In this document: positions 19,785-24,393 of the stretch, in pieces
How positions within the stretch are numbered: the first letter of the stretch is position 1
Layout: the number at the start of each line of letters is the position of its first letter
From: a virus
Virus record (IMG/VR): IMGVR_UViG_3300040810_000056
Span: 1-24,393 of that record
Strand: one strand, 5' to 3'
Length of the DNA stretch: 24,393 bases
Translations under genes and position numbers: made by a program
The notes under the pieces: model-generated
What the model was told of the DNA's origin: nothing
The model's input: the letters and a program-made list of their open reading frames with translations, nothing else
Databases searched by the model: none

Positions 19785-20936
19785 TTAGAATGGTACTTCT
19801 TCAGTCAACTCTGACTTCTTCAACTCTTCCTCACACTCAGCATCAGCATCTACCTTAGTGTAGAGATCACGGAACGAGGTCTTAGTATCTTCATCGAACC
19901 GATTGATGCACATCTCAATCGCAGTCATACGATCACCGAAAATGCTGTATGCTTTTGCAATGTGGACCAGACGCCGTGTTGAGATAATCTCATCGACACC
20001 ACCATCATAGTAAGTCTTACGAATGATGTCAGCCCAGTCAACAAGCAACTCTTCAAAGTTGTCCATCACATCGATGCCGAGATCATCAAACACTTTACCG
20101 AGAATCTTTTTCTCAGTAGCAACTGGTGGATAAGACTGCTCGACAGTGATAGGGAAACGCTCAAGAAACGCTTCATTCATCACGTTAGTGCCGATGAAAC
20201 GACCATCGTCAGAACCTTTACCCTTGGTATTGGCAGTGGCGATGATCGTAAAGCCCGGAGCAGGCTTGACATACTCACCAGTCTTCTTGATGAAGTAGCC
20301 TTTGCCTTCGAGGATTGACTGCAAGCACATAACCTTCGCTGGATTAGCGAGATCAAGTTCATCTAGCAGTGCAACGGCGCCACGCTCCATGGCTTTAATA
20401 ACTGGACCTTTGAAGAACTTGGTTTCACCGTTTACTAGACGGAAGCCACCAATCAAGTCATCTTCATCAGTCTCAACTGTAAAGTTGATACGGATAACTT
20501 CACGCTTTGCTTGAGCGCAAGCCTGTTCGATACCGAATGTCTTACCATTACCTGACAGACCTGTCACATAAACTGGATAGAACATACCTGATTTGATGAT
20601 TTGCTTAATCTTTTTGAAATCACCAAATGGAACAAACAACTCATCTTCTTCTGGAATCAAGTTCTCAGTGAATGATTCAGTTTCGACATTCATGTTTGTG
20701 ACAAGTGTGTTTGGAAGAAGTGCAACTTCTGCCTCTGGCTTTTCTACTTTAGCAACGCCAGGCAGTTCATACATACCGTGACCTACACGATAGTCTGGCT
20801 TGTTGAGGAGCCATGTTGGACGGCGAAATCCATTGTTCTCAGCAAGTTTGATTGCTTCAGCCCGTGTGACTGTTGAACCAAACTCTTTCTGGGCCAACGC
20901 TACAAATGCTTTCTGGGTCTTGTTCAGTTTACGCAT
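19785..20936 (-). CDS. cobS: CobS/MoxR-like AAA+ ATPase
   Basis: This encodes 383 aa. Residues 1-60 resemble a small winged-helix-like domain (TRAEAIKLAENNGFRRPTWL). The AAA+ core has Walker A GLSGNGKT (126-133), Walker B LLDELD (190-195), sensor-1 ATANTKG (N236) and the Arg finger AFLERF (R260). Marine T4-like phages carry this gene as cobS, after the ATPase subunit of aerobic cobaltochelatase, although no CobN is in view. MoxR/CobS ATPases usually act with a VWA partner, here the adjacent CobT-like gene. GAGAGAGG is 9 nt upstream of the ATG. Confidence 0.88.
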   Translation of the reverse strand: MRKLNKTQKAFVALAQKEFGSTVTRAEAIKLAENNGFRRPTWLLNKPDYRVGHGMYELPGVAKVEKPEAEVALLPNTLVTNMNVETESFTENLIPEEDELFVPFGDFKKIKQIIKSGMFYPVYVTGLSGNGKTFGIEQACAQAKREVIRINFTVETDEDDLIGGFRLVNGETKFFKGPVIKAMERGAVALLDELDLANPAKVMCLQSILEGKGYFIKKTGEYVKPAPGFTIIATANTKGKGSDDGRFIGTNVMNEAFLERFPITVEQSYPPVATEKKILGKVFDDLGIDVMDNFEELLVDWADIIRKTYYDGGVDEIISTRRLVHIAKAYSIFGDRMTAIEMCINRFDEDTKTSFRDLYTKVDADAECEEELKKSELTEEVPF

Positions 20937-20953
20937 AACAAATCCTCTCTCAG

Positions 20954-20964
20954 TTGCGAATCAC
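20954..20964 (-). promoter_or_regulatory. Shared early leader motif GTGATTCGCAA, copy 4
   Basis: Identical copy in the leader of the CobS-like gene, followed by CTGAGAGAGG. Confidence 0.75.
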
Positions 20965-20982
20965 TTTTCTCATTACTTGTTG

Positions 20983-21011
20983 AATCTAACATAATACAAC
21001 GATGATGTCAA
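20983..21011 (-). promoter_or_regulatory. Sigma70-type promoter of the CobS-like gene
   Basis: TTGACA (21011-21006), a 17-nt spacer ending in TGT, then TAGATT (20988-20983). The -10 core is weak but extended. From the -10 onward, 21 nt are identical to the CobT-like promoter. Confidence 0.75.
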
Positions 21012-21017
21012 GGGCTA

Positions 21018-23246
21018 TTATGCTACCAAGTCGATAAACTTGGAAAGCATAACTCGACTGCCCTTGCGTGTTTTGTTTGCTTTCTTAAAAGCAGAACGTA
21101 TCTGAGCCTTGGTAGCATCCTCAGTGACTTCGATTGCACCATTAGATGTCTCAAGTGCTTTACCACCTAGAATGCCAAAATATGCACTGTATCCAAAGTT
21201 CGGTATGATGCAGTAGTTATCCTTCTTTAGATCACCCCACATATTCTCTCGCTCAAAATAATCACCAGTTGGAATCTCACGCAAAGCAGAAGGCTTCCGA
21301 TAAGGTAAGATATGAAATCCAATCACGTTAGAACCAGTGTGATCCCGAAAGATTCTCAGCAGTTGAGGCGTGGCACGTTCACCGTTGTTGTACCGATACC
21401 GCTTTTTAGTTACTGGATCAGTCATGTAACATACTACATTCTTATCGAGTCCAGAATACCGACCGAAGTCCAAATGTCTTTCGGTGGTGTACTCGTCCTT
21501 ACCTGTAAATGTTTTTTCCTTGGAACTAAACTCCATAGCGGCGCTTGCACCATCTGTCAGATAGATTGTGTTCACTACATCCAATCTATTTTTGTTTTTG
21601 AAGATATCATGAATGATCATACCAGCAACAATAGCATCATCAAGTGGTGTACCGCCAAGGTAAAGAGGACCAGGCAAAGTCCATTTCATAGTGTAGCGAT
21701 TACTCCACCGATCAAAGAACTCGCCCATTGCAAGCATTGCTTTACACATTTTCTGATAATCATTCCGGCTCATCTTGTTTGAGAAGAACTGAACCAAGCG
21801 AAAGTCGCCGTCATAGCCAATCTCATAGAGATCGAATATATCACGATGATAATATCTGTTATTACGATCCCATCTATCGGTGAAAGCATAGACCTCGAAA
21901 GGAATGTTTACTTGCTTACAAAACTGTACAAGGTTTAGTAACTGTTCGATGGTGTTCTTTATCTCAGACACCATAGAGCCAGACCAGTCGATGAACATCA
22001 GCAGACCATGGTTCTTACCCTCAGGCAACACAGTCATTTTCTTGAAGATATCATCACTGTACATGTAGTTGTTCATTTTGAGAGTATCGATGACACCAGT
22101 TTTAGAGATAGTAGCCCGCTTGTATTCAGCGGCTCTTTTCTTCATCTCAAACTCTTTGACAAGGTAGTTGATTGTCTTTTTGTTGTCACGCTGAAAGACT
22201 TTAAGCAGTTCAGCACCATCATCAAAAGCCTCTGGACGATCATCGAACAGAGACAGTACTGTTTTGTAATCGACAATACGATCAGTTGTCACTTTAGTTT
22301 TGTTGGTTGGAAGTGTCAGATTGAAGAATCTCTTATCAGGATCAGCACCAAACTCATTAGAAATGTTTTCATTCAGTGACTTATCGGTAACAGATTCAGG
22401 ACCATGCTCACCACCGTCATGACCGCTAGTAGTGTTCTGAGACCCCTCTGAATCGCTCTTAGAAGCGTCACCAGTGGTGTCTTTAGTACCTACTGATGAT
22501 TGATTGTCTTCTTCCGAATCGCCTTCCTCAGAGCCGCTTTTCGCTTGATCATTGCTCTCTGTCTCCATGTCAGATTCGTATCCGAAACCTTCAGAAATAT
22601 CGTATTCGCCTTCATCGGAAGTGTCTTCATCGCCGTATTCCTGTTGCATTTGAGCAAAAGCCTCAGACATCGCCTGTTGCTCTTCCTCATGTTCTTCTTT
22701 TGCTTTACCATAAAGACGAGTAGCAATATCGATTACTTGCTCAAACGTATCAGCCTTGTCAATCTCAGAAATCCAAGACTTCTCTTCTTTACTGAACTCA
22801 ACACCGACAGTTTGTCCACACTTGAAGAATACGTTCAGACGGTCGATGAGTTTGAAACTATTTATTTCTTCAGAACTTTTTCCGAAGAAGCCATCAGCAA
22901 GCATTTTCTTGTAAGACTTGATGAATGACTTACGAAGGCCGGGATACCGCTTTTGAACCATCCGCTCAATACGGGCGTCCTCGACTACGTTCAGAAAAGA
23001 CTGAAATCCTCTACCACCATTACCAGCGGCGTCCATCCACTTCTGAGCGGGCGTGTAAAGAGCGTGAGCAATCTCATGACCCACTAGATGATCATAAGTG
23101 TAGTTTTCCATGCCATCCCAAAGTGGCAGTGTCAAAACACGATCTTCAACATTAAATGAAGCAGTCTGCACATTCTCATGAACTACCGTAAGATTCTCAG
23201 TAGCAAGCAGACGAGCAAGGACTTCTTTAGACTGGATATTTACCAT
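21018..23246 (-). CDS. CobT-like VWA protein with N-terminal HEXXH motif
   Basis: This encodes 742 aa. Residues 57-61 are H-E-I-A-H (DHLVGHEIAHALY), and NVVEDARIE with E89 about 28 residues later could complete a zincin site, hence the peptidase labels seen in related phages. Residues about 190-300 are very acidic and Ser/Gly-rich, a probable flexible linker. The C-terminal half is a von Willebrand A domain with an intact MIDAS: D420-W-S-G-S, T533 (GGTPLDD) and D565 (LTDGAS). VWA plus MoxR/CobS ATPase is a known chaperone or metal-insertion pairing. The start follows GAGAGAGG and the leader motif; an upstream in-frame ATG at 23285 lies in the promoter. Confidence 0.87.
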   Translation of the reverse strand: MVNIQSKEVLARLLATENLTVVHENVQTASFNVEDRVLTLPLWDGMENYTYDHLVGHEIAHALYTPAQKWMDAAGNGGRGFQSFLNVVEDARIERMVQKRYPGLRKSFIKSYKKMLADGFFGKSSEEINSFKLIDRLNVFFKCGQTVGVEFSKEEKSWISEIDKADTFEQVIDIATRLYGKAKEEHEEEQQAMSEAFAQMQQEYGDEDTSDEGEYDISEGFGYESDMETESNDQAKSGSEEGDSEEDNQSSVGTKDTTGDASKSDSEGSQNTTSGHDGGEHGPESVTDKSLNENISNEFGADPDKRFFNLTLPTNKTKVTTDRIVDYKTVLSLFDDRPEAFDDGAELLKVFQRDNKKTINYLVKEFEMKKRAAEYKRATISKTGVIDTLKMNNYMYSDDIFKKMTVLPEGKNHGLLMFIDWSGSMVSEIKNTIEQLLNLVQFCKQVNIPFEVYAFTDRWDRNNRYYHRDIFDLYEIGYDGDFRLVQFFSNKMSRNDYQKMCKAMLAMGEFFDRWSNRYTMKWTLPGPLYLGGTPLDDAIVAGMIIHDIFKNKNRLDVVNTIYLTDGASAAMEFSSKEKTFTGKDEYTTERHLDFGRYSGLDKNVVCYMTDPVTKKRYRYNNGERATPQLLRIFRDHTGSNVIGFHILPYRKPSALREIPTGDYFERENMWGDLKKDNYCIIPNFGYSAYFGILGGKALETSNGAIEVTEDATKAQIRSAFKKANKTRKGSRVMLSKFIDLVA

Positions 23247-23257
23247 TTGCGAATCAC
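23247..23257 (-). promoter_or_regulatory. Shared early leader motif GTGATTCGCAA, copy 5
   Basis: Identical copy, but here the order is reversed: GAGAGAGG comes first and the motif runs directly into the ATG of the CobT-like gene. Confidence 0.75.
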
Positions 23258-23275
23258 CTCTCTCATTACTTGTTG

Positions 23276-23304
23276 AATCTATCATAATGGTTTACATATG
23301 TCAA
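23276..23304 (-). promoter_or_regulatory. Sigma70-type promoter of the CobT-like gene
   Basis: TTGACA (23304-23299), a 17-nt spacer ending in TGA, then TAGATT (23281-23276). It lies 8 nt after the methyltransferase stop. Confidence 0.75.
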
Positions 23305-23312
23305 GGGCTGTT

Positions 23313-24176
23313 TTAGAAGAAATCGTCAATAGTTCTATTTGATGTATTGTAAAGCAAAATCTCAGTTGCTTTCTTTGCTTCATGACCTTCTTCGGTTTTC
23401 TTTCTTCTACCAGCGGTATATGTAACAGGAAACTTCTTACATATCGCATTTCGATTGTCAAAAAAACCATCACCGATATCACGATTTGCTAACCATACGT
23501 TGCTGTTGTTTTCCACATTAGCAATCAACTTCTCACACTCTTCATCAGAGAATGGCTGATTGTAATCCGCAAAACTACCACGATAAGGTGGATCATAATA
23601 TGTGAAATCACAAACTGGTGCTTCACTCCAGTCACCGCACAACAAATGAGTCGTTCTCTCGTTCATCATTTTGTGCCAGTAGTCTACCACACCTTTATCG
23701 TAAACCTTGTCTTTTTGGTTTAGCAATCCAGCAGGCGTACCATATCGATTGTTTGTGTTTTTGTTGATCTGCCAGATACCATTGAATCCAGTCTTCATAA
23801 GGAAGTACAGAACAGCAGATTCTTTTACCTCACCCCAAGTTTGATAGTTCCAAGCATTCTCTTCCCTCAAGTCGTAGTAAAACTTCTTCCTATCTTCTTT
23901 TGATAGTGGTAGGTACTGCTTGGAATAGTCATCAAGAATGGAGCAAAACTCTTGTTTGTTATCACGAATGTGTGTGTAGATACTTACCAATCCTTTATTG
24001 ATGTCGTTTATCCAAATCTCTTTTGGATTGTATCTCTCAACGACATATAGAAGCATTGCTCCACCACCGAAAAATGGTTCAGAGTATGTTTCTATATTTT
24101 GATCAGGCATAAGTGGTAAGTAATGCTTTAGCATCTTGTTCTTACCACCAGCCCAGATGAATAAAGGTTTAGTCAT
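23313..24176 (-). CDS. dam: DNA adenine N6-methyltransferase (Dam / D12 class)
   Basis: This encodes 287 aa. FIWAGGKNKML (6-16) is the SAM-binding FxGxK motif; EPFFGGGAML (33-42) and WINDINKGLV continue the fold; TYYDPPY with D195-P-P-Y198 is the catalytic motif IV. Between them KTGFNGIWQINKNTNNRYG split is the usual D12-class target-recognition area. It methylates adenine, probably GATC as in T4 Dam, which protects against restriction; target specificity is inferred. There is no restriction partner. The ATG overlaps the upstream stop as TAATG, so the two genes are coupled. Confidence 0.93.
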   Translation of the reverse strand: MTKPLFIWAGGKNKMLKHYLPLMPDQNIETYSEPFFGGGAMLLYVVERYNPKEIWINDINKGLVSIYTHIRDNKQEFCSILDDYSKQYLPLSKEDRKKFYYDLREENAWNYQTWGEVKESAVLYFLMKTGFNGIWQINKNTNNRYGTPAGLLNQKDKVYDKGVVDYWHKMMNERTTHLLCGDWSEAPVCDFTYYDPPYRGSFADYNQPFSDEECEKLIANVENNSNVWLANRDIGDGFFDNRNAICKKFPVTYTAGRRKKTEEGHEAKKATEILLYNTSNRTIDDFF

Positions 24177-24393
24177 TATATAGCCACATTCACATAACCA
24201 TCTGCGATTGCTCGTGTATCACCGCCACGCTTGAACTTTGGAGTAAACTTCAATCCAAGTTTATCGATATCAGTCAAATCAGCAATATTCACAAGTGTCA
24301 TTTTCTCATCATCTATGTATATGATGTTGTTCCAACCATCAACACGCTTATAGTTTTTCAAAGCAAACTTACCAACAGCGGTATTGAAAGCAA
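24176..24393 (-). CDS. Unknown protein, partial (5' end outside window)
   Basis: This is the C-terminal 72 or so residues of a longer gene. The frame remains open to the window edge (…AFNTAVGKFALKNYKRVDG), so a TTG that looks like a start at 24361 is probably internal. Visible features: a strand-like YIDDEKMTLVNIADL segment and a basic, Gly-containing KFKRGGDTRAIADGY tail. No family is recognised. It is upstream of and coupled to the Dam gene. Confidence 0.6.
   Translation of the reverse strand, partial: AFNTAVGKFALKNYKRVDGWNNIIYIDDEKMTLVNIADLTDIDKLGLKFTPKFKRGGDTRAIADGYVNVAI

Noticed and set aside
21312-21782. Plus-strand open frame opposite the CobT-like gene
   Set aside because: It is a shadow of the real gene on the other strand, with no start signal and no recognisable protein features.
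1-24393. CRISPR array, insertion sequence or integrase/attachment site
   Set aside because: No regularly spaced direct repeats, transposase motifs or integrase genes were seen; the only notable repeats are the promoter and leader elements.

Overview
The window is a dense stretch of a T4-like myovirus genome, most likely from a marine phage with a Gram-negative bacterial host. Every gene I accept lies on the minus strand, so transcription runs from high to low coordinates. The T4-type replication set is unmistakable: sliding clamp gp45, clamp loader gp44 and gp62, RegA, DNA polymerase gp43, recombinase UvsX and helicase gp41. The accessory genes (phosphate-binding PstS, Hsp20, a MazG-like pyrophosphohydrolase, a CobS/CobT-like pair, 2OG-Fe(II) oxygenases) are typical of marine T4-like phages such as cyanophages and pelagiphages. 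No photosynthesis gene is present in this window, so I leave the host open.

Layout in the direction of transcription. At 24393-23313 are a partial unknown gene and a Dam-type adenine methyltransferase. At 23304-19785 are a VWA protein with an HEXXH motif (CobT-like) and a MoxR/CobS-like AAA+ ATPase, each with its own closely related promoter and leader. At 19748-16147 are a glycosyltransferase, a DUF3310-like protein, gp45, a small protein, gp44 and two 2OG-Fe(II) oxygenases. At 15569-14310 are gp62, RegA and the MazG-like enzyme. At 14313-12092 is an accessory block of Hsp20, a GH108 endolysin and PstS, separated by hairpins. At 12087-5266 are gp43, a third 2OG oxygenase, a small conserved protein, UvsX, a two-helix membrane protein, a small acidic protein, gp41 and two small genes. 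At 5288-3003 is a run of short genes served by four strong sigma70-type promoters. At 3002-1717 are a structured non-coding segment, a secreted glycine-zipper protein and three small genes. At 1710-1392 are four tRNA genes (Leu, Asn, Thr, Gly). After a terminator, a perfect T4-type late promoter drives a PD-(D/E)XK nuclease-like protein and a partial protein with a ligase-like KxDG motif (1269-1).

Regulation is unusually readable. Nine promoters have a perfect TTGACA -35 box, and eight of these also have a TGn extended -10. They fall into two main classes. In three (gp43, gp62 and a small HEXXH protein) exactly 6 nt separate the -10 box from the ATG, so the mRNAs should be leaderless. Five others carry a shared leader motif, GTGATTCGCAA, next to a GAGAGG Shine-Dalgarno. 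The ninth, at the glycosyltransferase, has a possible tiny leader peptide. Many neighbouring genes overlap by ATGA or TAATG, which points to translational coupling. Promoters, leaders and hairpins were read by eye, and no similarity search was run.
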